From: Knoellia subterranea KCTC 19937
GTDB lineage: Bacteria; Actinomycetota; Actinomycetes; Actinomycetales; Dermatophilaceae
DNA length: 64,000 nt
Assembly: GCF_000768685.1 (NCBI RefSeq)
Contig: NZ_AVPK01000008.1
Coordinates: forward strand, 92,776 to 156,775
Reading direction: 5' to 3'
The translations under genes and the position numbers were made by a program. The notes beneath the pieces were generated by a model. The model did no database searches. It was not told the origin of the DNA and worked only from the letters and a program-made list of their open reading frames with translations. This document shows, piece after piece, positions 40,491-49,628 of the stretch (its first letter is position 1; each line of letters begins with the position of its first letter).

Positions 40491-42128
40491 TCAGTCGACC
40501 CAGCGCGGCGTCCACACGCGACCCGTCGGCGTGACGCGCGTGCTCGTCGCCCCGATGACGACGAGGCAGCTCATGTCGACGGATGCCGGGTCGAGTTCGC
40601 CGAGCGTCGTGACGTGCAGGTCCTCTCCGTCGCGACCGACGTTGCGAGCGACCACAACGACCCGGTCGGGCTTGGCCACTTCGCGAACCGCGTCGAGCGC
40701 CTCACCGAGCTGGTGCGGACGGCTCCGCGAACGCGGGTTGTAGAGCGCGACAGCAAGATCCGCGCGCACGGCCGACGTCAGCCGTTCGAGGAGGACGTCC
40801 CACGGCTTGAGCCGGTCCGAGAGCGAGATCAGGGCGTGGTCGGCGCCGAGCAGAGCACCCGCGCGGGCGCTGGCGGCGTGCGCGGCGGTGATGCCCGGGA
40901 CCACCTCGATCTCCACGCCGTCGAAGCGCGGATCCTCGGCCGCCTCGAACACCGCCGCCGCCATCCCGAACACGCCCGCGTCGCCACCGGAGACGACCGC
41001 CACGTCGTCACCAGCCAGAGCCAGCTCGAGCGCGTGCTGCCCACGGTCCACCTCGACGGTGTTGCCGCTCGCATGACGGGTCAGCCCAGGCCGCTGGGGG
41101 ACGCGTGCGACGTAGGGCGCGTAACCAATGACGTGTTGCACGGTCCCGAGAACCTCGGCAGCTTCTGGGCTGAGCCACCGGTCCGGACCCGGACCGAGTC
41201 CGACGACATGAACCGTTCCCGTCGCGGATTGCGCTGCGACAGAACCGAGTTCGTATGCCGTCCGTTCGCCTTCGCCTTCGGCTCCGGCGTGCTCGTGGCG
41301 ACGGACGCGACCGACCAGGCTCTCGGCTCGGGCCATCGTCGTGGAGCCGAGTCCGGCCCGCCCGGCAGCGTCGGCGCGCTTGTCCTCGCCGGGCACGATG
41401 ACGATCGACATGTAGGGCACGGTGTCCGCGTCGACGTCGCGGACGGGGACGACGCGCTGCCCTGCCCGACTTGCATGCTCGACATAGACCGCGCGGTCGA
41501 GGAGCCCTGCCTGGTGGAGTGCCTCGCGGACGCCGGCGAAGGTACGGCCCAGCTTCATGATCACCGCGGCGTCGGTGTCGGCGAGGCGGCGGGCGAGCTC
41601 GGGGACGGGCAGCGTGCCGGGAAGCACCGTCACGGTGTCCTCGTGGCGGGAGAGGCCTGAGCCCACGGCGGCGGAGGCGGACGACATGGCGGTGATGCCG
41701 GGTACGACCTCGGTGGGGAAGTCGTCGCGCAAGGCGTCGTGGACATACATGAACGAGCCGTAGAAGAGCGGGTCGCCCTCAGCGAGGCAGACGACGCTGC
41801 GTCCTGCGTCAAGGTGAGCCCGGAACCGTTCCGCGCACTCGTCGTAGAAGTCGGCCAGGGCCCCGTAGTAGCCACCGGGGTGGTCGGTCGTCCCCGTCGT
41901 CACGGGGTAGACAAGGGCCTCCTCGATGACACCCTCGCGCAGGTGGCCGGCTGCGATCGAGCGGGCGGTGGACTCCCGGTGGGCGGCGCGGTGGTAGGCG
42001 ACGACGTTGGCCGAGGCGATGAGTGCGGCTGCCCGCAACGTGATGAGTCCGGGGTCGCCCGGCCCGACACCGACGCCATAGAGGTGGCCCGGCCGTGCGG
42101 CCATCGAGTCAGTGGCGCTGTCGCTCAT
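40491..42128 (-). CDS. cobJ: Fused precorrin-2 C20-methyltransferase (CobI) and precorrin-3B C17-methyltransferase (CobJ)
   Basis: 545 aa. CobI part (about 1-250): 'LYGVGVGPGDPGLITLRAA', 'VVCLAEGDPLFYGSFMYV', 'VVPGITAMSSASAAVG'. CobJ part (about 300-545): 'VHVVGLGPGPDRWLSPEA', 'VAVVSGGDAGVFGMAAAV', 'VVPGITAAHAASARAGALLG', 'ALYNPRSRSR'. It makes precorrin-3A from precorrin-2 and, after CobG, precorrin-4 with ring contraction. The same CobI-CobJ fusion is known in mycobacteria. Last gene of the cobG-cobH-cobIJ operon; ATG overlaps the cobH stop. Confidence 0.95.
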   Translation of the reverse strand: MSDSATDSMAARPGHLYGVGVGPGDPGLITLRAAALIASANVVAYHRAAHRESTARSIAAGHLREGVIEEALVYPVTTGTTDHPGGYYGALADFYDECAERFRAHLDAGRSVVCLAEGDPLFYGSFMYVHDALRDDFPTEVVPGITAMSSASAAVGSGLSRHEDTVTVLPGTLPVPELARRLADTDAAVIMKLGRTFAGVREALHQAGLLDRAVYVEHASRAGQRVVPVRDVDADTVPYMSIVIVPGEDKRADAAGRAGLGSTTMARAESLVGRVRRHEHAGAEGEGERTAYELGSVAAQSATGTVHVVGLGPGPDRWLSPEAAEVLGTVQHVIGYAPYVARVPQRPGLTRHASGNTVEVDRGQHALELALAGDDVAVVSGGDAGVFGMAAAVFEAAEDPRFDGVEIEVVPGITAAHAASARAGALLGADHALISLSDRLKPWDVLLERLTSAVRADLAVALYNPRSRSRPHQLGEALDAVREVAKPDRVVVVARNVGRDGEDLHVTTLGELDPASVDMSCLVVIGATSTRVTPTGRVWTPRWVD

Positions 42129-42796
42129 GCGAGTTCGTCTTCATGGGCGAGGGCGTTGAGCGCGGCAGCTGCCATGGCGGATCCGCCACGACGGCCGTGC
42201 ACGACGAGCCACGGGATCTGTTCCCCGTCGGCGAGACGGTGCTCCGCGAGAGCGACCTTGGACTCGGCGGACCCGACGAAGCCGACCGGCATGCCGACGA
42301 TCGCAGCGGGGCGCGGGCCGCCGTCGAGGATGAGTTCGAGCAGGTGGAAGAGCGCGGTCGGGGCGTTGCCGATGGCGACCACGGCACCCTCGAGTCGGTC
42401 ACCCCAGAGGGAGACGGCGGCGGCCGCACGGGTGGTGTCCCACTGCATGGCGAGTCCCGGTACCCGCTCGTCGCGCAGGGTGCAGAGGACCTCGTTGTCG
42501 GCGGGGAGACGTCGCCGGGTCACGCCGGAGGCGAGCATCTGAGAGTCGGTGATGATCGGGGCACCGTTGGACAGGGCCGAGCGGGCAGCCGCGACGACCT
42601 CGGGGTGCGCGGCGATCTCCGAGGTGATGGCGACGTCGCCGGCGGCGTGGATGATGCGCGTCGCGACGGTATGGAGGCCGGTGGGGAGCCCTCTGAGGTC
42701 GCTCTCATCCCGGATCATCGCGAACGAGCGGCGATAGATCTCCTGGCCGTCGGTGACGTAGTCGTAGCGACGGGTCGGGGCAGCGAGCTCGCTCAC
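42125..42796 (-). CDS. cobH: Precorrin-8X methylmutase
   Basis: 223 aa. It moves the C11 methyl to C12, converting precorrin-8X to hydrogenobyrinate. The active-site His lies in 'TVATRIIHAAGDV', followed by 'GAPIITDSQMLASGV' and 'AIVGMPVGFVGSAESK', all characteristic of CobH/CbiC. GTG 42796 overlaps the cobG stop behind ggaggag. Confidence 0.96.
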   Translation of the reverse strand: MSELAAPTRRYDYVTDGQEIYRRSFAMIRDESDLRGLPTGLHTVATRIIHAAGDVAITSEIAAHPEVVAAARSALSNGAPIITDSQMLASGVTRRRLPADNEVLCTLRDERVPGLAMQWDTTRAAAAVSLWGDRLEGAVVAIGNAPTALFHLLELILDGGPRPAAIVGMPVGFVGSAESKVALAEHRLADGEQIPWLVVHGRRGGSAMAAAALNALAHEDELA

Positions 42797-43941
42797 GTCT
42801 CTCCTCCGATGGGGACTTGGGTCAGGGATGTGACCACGTGGTCGACGGTCGGCGGTGCAACGAGGACGTGGTCGGACACCCCTGTGCCACACCGCCGTTC
42901 ACACCCGACGACATGCACGTCCTGTGTGGAAGGAAGCCGTCGGGCGGCCACCAGCTCGGCCGCGGATCGCGCCAGGTCGAGGGTGGGGACCGTCGTACGT
43001 CGGCACGAAGGCGCGCCGACACAGGCAGAGAGTCTGGACCATGGGCCGGCGGCCTCGATCACCAGTCCCGCATCGCGGAGCACGTCCACCCGTGCGGCAC
43101 CGTCCCGCACCACGACCGAGCGCCACGCCGTGACGACGGCCGGGGCGTCCGGACCGGCGACCTCGGCGAAGGCCGCGACGTGCTGCCGCGTGAGCATCCC
43201 CAACGGCACCCCGGCCACGACGTCCGGCCCCACAACACCCGGCCGCAACGGCCGACGTATTGCCCTGTTGGGACGCTTCGGCGCTTCGCGCGGCGTGTCC
43301 CAGGAGGGCAACAAGTCGGGGAGCAGAGTGGGTGGGAGGTCGCGGACGTTCCACGCGCCCTCGGGGGCGATCTCGACGAACCGCCGGGCCGCGTCGATCA
43401 TCGCGGGCACGGCGTCACCGAGGGCTACCTCGGAAGCCAGCCCACCGGCATACACAACTCCGGAATCGGCCGAAAACTGTTGGTACGCAATGTCCCAGCG
43501 CTCCGACAGCACCGAACCCGAGGCATCCGAGAAGGCAAAAAGGAAGCGCCCCGGCAGCCGAGCCAGCACCGGATCGGCAACGAGGGCGGCGTCGAACGCC
43601 GCCACCATGCCGTCGAGTTCGCGAGCCAGGGGGGCAGCCACGACGTTGCGCACCCGCTCGTGCGTCGCCGACGGCAGCAGCCCCGTTGCCTCGATTGCCT
43701 CGACGAAGGCTGGAGGCAAGGGCGACGGCAACGCCCGCACCTGGAGGTTCCCCCGCGACGTCATTTGCACGACCGGCGCGCCGAAGCGCTCCGCGATCGC
43801 GACCACCTCGGACAGCACGGACGGCGCGACCCGGCCACCCGGCATACGGAGGCGCACGAGCGCACCGTCGTCGGCGAGGAACGGCCGGAGCAGCCCCGGG
43901 CAGCGGTCTGCCGGCGCTCGGGTGGTCGAGGGATCGGACAC
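42793..43941 (-). CDS. cobG: Precorrin-3B synthase (CobG, siroheme/4Fe-4S monooxygenase)
   Basis: 382 aa. Nitrite/sulfite reductase-like protein: ferredoxin-like half-domain 'VVQMTSRGNLQVRAL', and cluster/siroheme Cys residues in 'SACVGAPSCRRTTVPT' and 'GCERRCGTG'. CobG uses O2 to hydroxylate C20 of precorrin-3A and form the gamma-lactone precorrin-3B, which marks the aerobic pathway. The GTG at 43941 is chosen because it follows a TACTGT hexamer by 7 nt and starts the recognisable domain; the very long upstream open frame is antisense to cobN. First gene of its operon. Confidence 0.92.
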   Translation of the reverse strand: MSDPSTTRAPADRCPGLLRPFLADDGALVRLRMPGGRVAPSVLSEVVAIAERFGAPVVQMTSRGNLQVRALPSPLPPAFVEAIEATGLLPSATHERVRNVVAAPLARELDGMVAAFDAALVADPVLARLPGRFLFAFSDASGSVLSERWDIAYQQFSADSGVVYAGGLASEVALGDAVPAMIDAARRFVEIAPEGAWNVRDLPPTLLPDLLPSWDTPREAPKRPNRAIRRPLRPGVVGPDVVAGVPLGMLTRQHVAAFAEVAGPDAPAVVTAWRSVVVRDGAARVDVLRDAGLVIEAAGPWSRLSACVGAPSCRRTTVPTLDLARSAAELVAARRLPSTQDVHVVGCERRCGTGVSDHVLVAPPTVDHVVTSLTQVPIGGET

Positions 43942-43948
43942 GGCGGTC

Positions 43949-43954
43949 ACAGTA
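43949..43954 (-). promoter_or_regulatory. Leaderless -10-like hexamer before cobG
   Basis: On the minus strand TACTGT is 7 nt before the GTG at 43941. No Shine-Dalgarno sequence. The divergent cobN riboswitch begins about 25 bp away. Confidence 0.45.
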
Positions 43955-43976
43955 GCGGGGCGACCGGATACGCTGC

Positions 43977-44095
43977 CCCCGGCTGCGAGTCGACGGAACC
44001 CGGTGCAAGTCCGGGACGGTCCCGCCACTGTGAGCCCCGCCGCTGTTCGCGAGAGCAGGGAGCGAGGTGAGTCAGGAACGTCGTCGCAGCCGGCC
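43977..44095 (+). ncRNA. Cobalamin riboswitch upstream of cobN-bluB/cobT
   Basis: Aptamer core GGAACCCGGTGCAAGTCC then GGACGGTCCCGCCACTGTG, with the B12 box at 44022-44032, followed by GTCAGGA. GGCTGCGA (43981-43988) pairs with TCGCAGCC (44084-44091) to close the aptamer. Downstream, a small hairpin (CGGGG...CCCCG, about 44122-44140) lies just before the aaggag of cobN and may be the expression platform. Confidence 0.93.
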
Positions 44096-44157
44096 CGGCG
44101 AACGTCCGGGTCCCAGCCATCACGGGGCGAGGACACCCCGGAAGGAGCCCACGGGCC

Positions 44158-47100
44158 ATGCCGCGCATTGCACTCCTGTCGACTTCGGACACCGACCTCG
44201 TCTGCGCCCGGGCAAGCGGCGCCGACTGGGCCTGGGCCAATCCGGCCCGCCCCGCGCACACCTCGGTGGCCAGCGCGATCGAGGGCGCCGAGATCGTCGT
44301 GGCGCGCATCCTCGGCTCGCCGCAGGACCTCCCGGCCGAGCTCGCCGACGTGCGTGAGCGGGGCATCCCGCTCGTCGTTCTCGGTGGCGAACAGGCCCCG
44401 AACGCCGCCCTCATGGCCGAGTCGACCGCGCCGGCGGGTGTGGTCCACGAGGCGCACCGCTACCTCGCGCAGGGCGGTGCCGACAACGTGCGCGAGCTGC
44501 ACGCGTTCCTCTCGGACACGCTGCTCATGAGTGGCGACACGTTTGAGCCGCCGGCCGAGCTGCCGCGCTGGGGGACTCTCGAGCGGGCGGTGGTGGAGGC
44601 CGACCCTGAGAACGAAAGCCCTCGGCCCCGCGTCGCAATCCTCTTCTACCGGGCGCAGTTCGCCGCCGGGAACACCGACTTCGCGCACGCCCTCGCCGAC
44701 GCCGTCGACACCGCTGGGGGAGTGGGCGTGCCGGTGTGGGCGACCTCCCTGCGCGACGCTCCCGAGGACCTCCTCGGGCACCTCGGCACCTACGACGCGA
44801 TCGTCACGACCGTGCTCGCGGCCGGCGGCACGCGCCCCGCGACGGCTTCCGCCGGTGAGGACGACGACGCCTGGAACGTCGCCGCCCTCGCGGCCCTCGA
44901 CGTCCCGATCCTCCAGGGCCTCTGCCTCACGTGGAGCCGCGACGAGTGGGACGAGTCCGACGACGGCATGTCGCCGCTCGACGTCGCCACCCAGGTCGCC
45001 GTGCCGGAGTTCGACGGCCGGATCATCACCGTCGCGTTCTCGTTCAAGGAGACCGACTCCGACGGCCTGCCGCACTACGTCGCCGACCCCGAGCGGTGCG
45101 CCCGCGTCGCCGGGATCGCCGTCGGGCACGCCCGGTTGCGCCACACCCCGCCGGCCCAGCGACGCATCGCGATCGTCCTGTCGGCCTACCCGACGAAGCA
45201 CTTCCGCATCGGCAACGCCGTCGGCCTCGACACACCGGTGTCGACGATCCGGCTGCTGCGCGCGATGCGCGAGGCGGGATACGACCTCGGAGAGCCGGGC
45301 GGAATCCCAGGCCTCGACGGCGTCGAGCCGCGTGACGGCGAGGCCCTCGACACGACGGCTGGCAACGCCCTCATCCACGCACTCATCGAGGCCGGCGGGC
45401 AGGACCCCGAGTGGCTCACCGACGGTCAGCTCACGGAGCACCACGTCCGCATTCCAAGCAGCCGGTATGCCGGGTGGTTCGCTTCGCTCCCCGCTCACCT
45501 TCGCGACGGGATGACGGAGGCGTGGGGCGAGGCGCCGGGTTCGCTGTTCGTCGACGACTCTGCTCTGGCGAGTGGCGGCGAAGCCGAAATCGTCTCTGCC
45601 GCACTGCAATCGGGCAATGTCGTGCTCCTTGTGCAGCCGCCGCGTGGGTTCGGCGAGAACCCCATCGCGATCTACCACGACCCAGATCTCGCGCCGACCC
45701 ACCACTACATCGCGACGTATCGGTGGATCGAGGAGGAGTTCGGCGCCCACGCCATCGTGCACATGGGCAAGCACGGCAACCTCGAGTGGCTGCCGGGCAA
45801 GAACCTCTCCCTGTCGTCGGCATGCGGGTCGGACGCAGCGCTCGGATCCGTGCCGCTGATCTATCCGTTCCTCGTCAACGACCCGGGTGAGGGGACGCAG
45901 GCCAAGCGGCGGGCGCACGCGACGATCGTCGACCACCTCGTGCCGCCGATGGCACGTGCCGAGTCGTACGGCGACATTGCCCGACTCGAGCAGTTGCTCG
46001 ACGAGTACGGCAACGTCTCGGTGATGGACCCGGCCAAGGCACCGGCCCTCCAGGGCGAGATCTGGACACTGCTCCAGGCCGCGAAGATGGACCAGGACCT
46101 CGGGCTGTCCGAGCGACCCGACGAGGAGGGCTTCGACGCCCTCGTCGGCGAGATCGACTACCACCTGTGCGCGATCAAGGACGTCCAGATCCGGGACGGA
46201 CTGCACGTCCTCGGTGAGGCGCCCGAGGGGGAGGGGCTCGACAACCTCGTGCTCGCGATCCTGCGCGCCGGTCAGGTGTTCGGTGGAGCGCGCGACGGTG
46301 TGCCCGGGTTGCGCACCGCGTTGGGGCTCAGCGACACCGGGGCGTCGACGGCGGAGACCGACGCGGCGGAGACTGTGGCCAAGCGGCTCGTGTCGGCCGT
46401 GTCGGCCGCCAGGTGGGACGCCGGAGCCGTGCCGGGCATCGTCGCGGCCGAGTTGGGGACAGAGAACCGTGGGGTCGAGGCGTCGCTGCGCTTTGCCTGC
46501 GACGAGGTCGTCCCACGACTGGCCGGCACGACGGGCGAGATCCCGATGGTGCTGCACGCCCTCGACGGGGGGTACGTCCCGGCAGGCCCGTCGGGTTCGC
46601 CCCTGCGTGGGCTCGTCAACGTCCTGCCCACCGGCCGCAACTTCTATTCGGTCGATCCCAAGGCGATCCCGTCCCGGCTCGCGTACGAGACCGGTTCCGC
46701 GATGGCCGAGTCGCTGCTCCAGCGCTATCTCGACGATGAGGGCGAACTGCCCCGTTCGGTCGGGCTGTCGGCGTGGGGGACGTCGGCGATGCGCACGTCC
46801 GGCGACGACATCGGTGAGGTGCTCGCGCTGCTCGGCGTGACTCCCGTCTGGGACGAGCAGTCGCGTCGCGTCGTCGGGTTGGAGCCGATCCCCCTGGCCG
46901 AACTGGGCCGCCCTCGCATCGATGTCACGGTGCGTATCTCGGGCTTCTTCCGGGACGCGTTCCCGCACGTCATCAACCTGCTCGACGATGCCGTTGCGCT
47001 CGTCGTGGGCCTCGACGAGCCGCTTGAGCAGAACTTCCCGAAGGCACACGCCCTCGCAGACCTCGACGTCCACGGCGACGAACGACGTTCTCGCACAAGG

Positions 47101-47811
47101 GTGTTCGGCTCCAAGCCTGGCTCCTACGGTGCCGGCATCCTCCAGGTCGTCGAGTCGGGAACCTGGCGCGACGACAAAGACCTGGCGGAGGTCTACACCC
47201 AGTGGGGCGGGTTCGCCTACGGCCGCGACCTCGACGGCGCTCCGGCGCGGGACGACATGGAGCGCAACTACACCCGCATCCAGGTCGCCGCCAAGAACGT
47301 CGACAACGTCGAGTCCGACATCCTCGACTCCGACGACTTCTTCCAATACCACGGCGGAATGGTCGCGACGGTGAGGGCGCTCACGGGCGCCAGCCCAGCG
47401 GCATACGTCGGAGATTCGACGACCACAGCGAATGTGAAGACGCGCACGCTCCAGGAGGAGACGAACCGCATCTTCCGCGCCCGCGTCGTCAACCCGCGTT
47501 GGGTCGCGGCGATGCAGCGGCACGGCTACAAGGGTGCGTTCGAGCTCGCGGCGACGGTGGACTACCTCTTCGGGTTCGACGCGACGGCGGGCGTGGTGCA
47601 CGACTGGATGTATGAGCGGATCGCCCAGGACTACGTCCTCGACAAGACGAACCAGGACTTCATGCGGCAGGCCAACCCGTGGGCGCTGCGCGGGATTGTC
47701 GAGAAGTTGTCCGAGGCGGCCGATCGTGGCCTCTGGGGGGAGCCCGACCCCGAGGTGATGGACGCGATGCGTCAGGTCTACCTCGACGTCGAAGGCGACC
47801 TCGAGGAGTGA
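44158..47811 (+). CDS. cobN: Cobaltochelatase large subunit
   Basis: 1217 aa, within the 1200-1450 range of CobN/ChlH-type chelatases. The catalytic subunit binds hydrogenobyrinate a,c-diamide and inserts Co2+ with ATP hydrolysis by the ChlID partner. Characteristic blocks are visible: 'ILSAYPTKHFRIGNAVGLD', 'HMGKHGNLEWLPGKNLSLS', 'ALDGGYVPAGPSGSPLRG', 'LPTGRNFYSVDPKAIPS' and 'VRISGFFRDAFPHVINLLDDAV' (in parts). ATG 44158 follows aaggag. Overlaps the BluB-CobT gene by 4 bp (GTGA). Confidence 0.97.
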   Translation: MPRIALLSTSDTDLVCARASGADWAWANPARPAHTSVASAIEGAEIVVARILGSPQDLPAELADVRERGIPLVVLGGEQAPNAALMAESTAPAGVVHEAHRYLAQGGADNVRELHAFLSDTLLMSGDTFEPPAELPRWGTLERAVVEADPENESPRPRVAILFYRAQFAAGNTDFAHALADAVDTAGGVGVPVWATSLRDAPEDLLGHLGTYDAIVTTVLAAGGTRPATASAGEDDDAWNVAALAALDVPILQGLCLTWSRDEWDESDDGMSPLDVATQVAVPEFDGRIITVAFSFKETDSDGLPHYVADPERCARVAGIAVGHARLRHTPPAQRRIAIVLSAYPTKHFRIGNAVGLDTPVSTIRLLRAMREAGYDLGEPGGIPGLDGVEPRDGEALDTTAGNALIHALIEAGGQDPEWLTDGQLTEHHVRIPSSRYAGWFASLPAHLRDGMTEAWGEAPGSLFVDDSALASGGEAEIVSAALQSGNVVLLVQPPRGFGENPIAIYHDPDLAPTHHYIATYRWIEEEFGAHAIVHMGKHGNLEWLPGKNLSLSSACGSDAALGSVPLIYPFLVNDPGEGTQAKRRAHATIVDHLVPPMARAESYGDIARLEQLLDEYGNVSVMDPAKAPALQGEIWTLLQAAKMDQDLGLSERPDEEGFDALVGEIDYHLCAIKDVQIRDGLHVLGEAPEGEGLDNLVLAILRAGQVFGGARDGVPGLRTALGLSDTGASTAETDAAETVAKRLVSAVSAARWDAGAVPGIVAAELGTENRGVEASLRFACDEVVPRLAGTTGEIPMVLHALDGGYVPAGPSGSPLRGLVNVLPTGRNFYSVDPKAIPSRLAYETGSAMAESLLQRYLDDEGELPRSVGLSAWGTSAMRTSGDDIGEVLALLGVTPVWDEQSRRVVGLEPIPLAELGRPRIDVTVRISGFFRDAFPHVINLLDDAVALVVGLDEPLEQNFPKAHALADLDVHGDERRSRTRVFGSKPGSYGAGILQVVESGTWRDDKDLAEVYTQWGGFAYGRDLDGAPARDDMERNYTRIQVAAKNVDNVESDILDSDDFFQYHGGMVATVRALTGASPAAYVGDSTTTANVKTRTLQEETNRIFRARVVNPRWVAAMQRHGYKGAFELAATVDYLFGFDATAGVVHDWMYERIAQDYVLDKTNQDFMRQANPWALRGIVEKLSEAADRGLWGEPDPEVMDAMRQVYLDVEGDLEE

Positions 47812-49628
47812 GCGTGGAGGAGCGTTCGGCGGGCATGTGGCCGCGGCCCACACCGCTCGTGGGTGACACGACGAGCGCGCGGGAACGGGCGGACGATCCG
47901 AGCGGTTGGGCCTTTGGCGACGACGTCATCGAGGCGCTCGACGCGGTGATCGCCGGGCGTCGTGACATCCGGCGCTTCCGTCCGGATCCCGTGCCCTCCG
48001 ACCTGCTTACCGAGGTCCTCACGGCCGGCCACCGGGCCCCGTCCGTCGGGCATTCGCAGCCGTGGCGGTTCATCGTCGTGCGCGACCCGTCCGTGCGCGA
48101 TCGCGCCGCACACCTCGCCGACCGAGCACGACTCGATCAGGCAGCGCTCCTCACGAACGACCGCGCCGCCCGCATGCTCGACCTCAAGCTCGAGGGCCTG
48201 CGCGAGGCTCCCGTCGGTGTCGTCGTCGTGTGCGACCGCCGGACTCCAGCGGCAGGCGTGCTTGGGAGGGCGACGTTCCCCGACGCGGACCTCTGGTCCT
48301 GCGCCACCGCGATCGAGAACATGTGGCTCGCCGCTCGTGCCCGCGGCCTCGGCATGGGCTGGGTGACCCTCTTCGACCCGGACGAGTTGTCGTCCCTGCT
48401 CGGTCTGCCCGAGGACGTCGTGCCGATGGGGTGGATGTGCCTGGGTTGGCCGGACGAGCGCCCGCCGACGCCCGGCCTCGAGCGGGCAGCCTGGTCCAAG
48501 CGGCTTCCGCTCGAGGACGTCGTCATGGAGGATCGGTGGTTCGAGAACGTCGACGCATGGGCTCCCACGGCACCGGTCTCGCACCTCGGCGCTGCCCACG
48601 TCGGCGACGGCACCCACGCCGGACATGTCGCTCAGGCACTTCCCGCCGAGTCGCTCGTGGCCGCGACGGACACCGCCGACGGACTGCTGTCGCCGGCCGA
48701 GTCGCTCGGTGTGCTCGACCGTGTCGTGAGCCGGGTCGAAGCGCTGGGTCGCGGAGTCATGCCGCTCACCGGCACGCTCGTCCTCGTGGGCGCAGCCCAT
48801 CCCGTCGCGGCGCTCGGGGTGAGTGCGTTCGAGGAGCGCGTGACGCGGGACGTCCTCGAAGCTGCGGTCGCGGGATCGGCCATGGGTGCCGTCGCGGCGC
48901 GTTCGGCCGGACTCGGACTCGTCGTCATCGACGCAGGCGTGCCGGGGGAGAAGCCGGTGGGTGGTGCTCTGCCGGCGCGGCCGCTGGACCTACGCGGTGA
49001 TCTCTCGACCACGGACGCCCTGACTCGCGCCGACGTCGACCGTCTCCTCGCGACCGGTCGCCGCCTGGGCGAAGGTGCCGCGCGCACCGGGCTGGTCGCG
49101 TTGGGTGAGGTCGGCATCGGCAACACCACCGTGGCGGCCGCTCTGGCCTGCGCGGTCACGGGCCTCTCGCCGCTCGACGCTGTTGGAGTCGGAGCTGGGG
49201 CCGACTCCGACATCGTCGAGCGCAAGCGCACCGTCGTCGAGCAGGCCTTGGCGCGCATCGGTCCGCGCGCCACGGCCTGGCGCGCTGACCCCGCCGATCT
49301 GCTGGCCGCGGTTGGCGGTGCCGAGATCGCACTCCTCACCGGTGTCGTCCTGGGTGCGGCCAGCGGTGGTGCGCCGGTGGTCCTTGACGGTCTCGCGGGT
49401 TCGCTGCCGGGAGTGCTTGCGGTGTCCATCGAGCCAAGCGTTCAGTCCCACCTCATCGCGGGTCAGCGCAGCCGAGAGCGGGCCCACGCCGAGGTACTTC
49501 GCCTCCTCGGTCTCGAGCCGCTCCTGTCGCTGCGACTGCGCGCCGGCGAGGGTGTGGGCGCCGCGCTCGCCGCCTCACTCGTCCTGCAGGGTCTGAAGAT
49601 CAGGCGGGGTGTGGCGCGGACGCAGTAG
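47808..49628 (+). CDS. cobT: Fused 5,6-dimethylbenzimidazole synthase (BluB) and DMB phosphoribosyltransferase (CobT)
   Basis: 606 aa. N-terminal nitroreductase-fold BluB domain (about 45-260): 'VIAGRRDIRRFRPDPVPSDLL', 'GHRAPSVGHSQPWRFIVVRD', 'MGWVTLFDPDELSSLLGLP'. It fragments FMNH2 with O2 to make DMB. The C-terminal NaMN:DMB phosphoribosyltransferase (about 265-606) has 'GLVALGEVGIGNTTVAAAL' and 'GVGAGADSDIVERKR'. The two halves thus make and activate the lower ligand. Start GTG 47808 overlaps the cobN stop; GTG 47814 is an alternative. The 3' end overlaps cobF by 29 bp. Confidence 0.93.
   Translation: MSVEERSAGMWPRPTPLVGDTTSARERADDPSGWAFGDDVIEALDAVIAGRRDIRRFRPDPVPSDLLTEVLTAGHRAPSVGHSQPWRFIVVRDPSVRDRAAHLADRARLDQAALLTNDRAARMLDLKLEGLREAPVGVVVVCDRRTPAAGVLGRATFPDADLWSCATAIENMWLAARARGLGMGWVTLFDPDELSSLLGLPEDVVPMGWMCLGWPDERPPTPGLERAAWSKRLPLEDVVMEDRWFENVDAWAPTAPVSHLGAAHVGDGTHAGHVAQALPAESLVAATDTADGLLSPAESLGVLDRVVSRVEALGRGVMPLTGTLVLVGAAHPVAALGVSAFEERVTRDVLEAAVAGSAMGAVAARSAGLGLVVIDAGVPGEKPVGGALPARPLDLRGDLSTTDALTRADVDRLLATGRRLGEGAARTGLVALGEVGIGNTTVAAALACAVTGLSPLDAVGVGAGADSDIVERKRTVVEQALARIGPRATAWRADPADLLAAVGGAEIALLTGVVLGAASGGAPVVLDGLAGSLPGVLAVSIEPSVQSHLIAGQRSRERAHAEVLRLLGLEPLLSLRLRAGEGVGAALAASLVLQGLKIRRGVARTQ

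Noticed and set aside
42793..47853. A very long open frame (1686 codons) on the minus strand across cobN and cobG
   Set aside because: Only its last 382 codons (cobG) have protein-family motifs; the rest is antisense to cobN with Arg/Gly/Val-rich, motif-free translation typical of shadows in high-G+C coding DNA.
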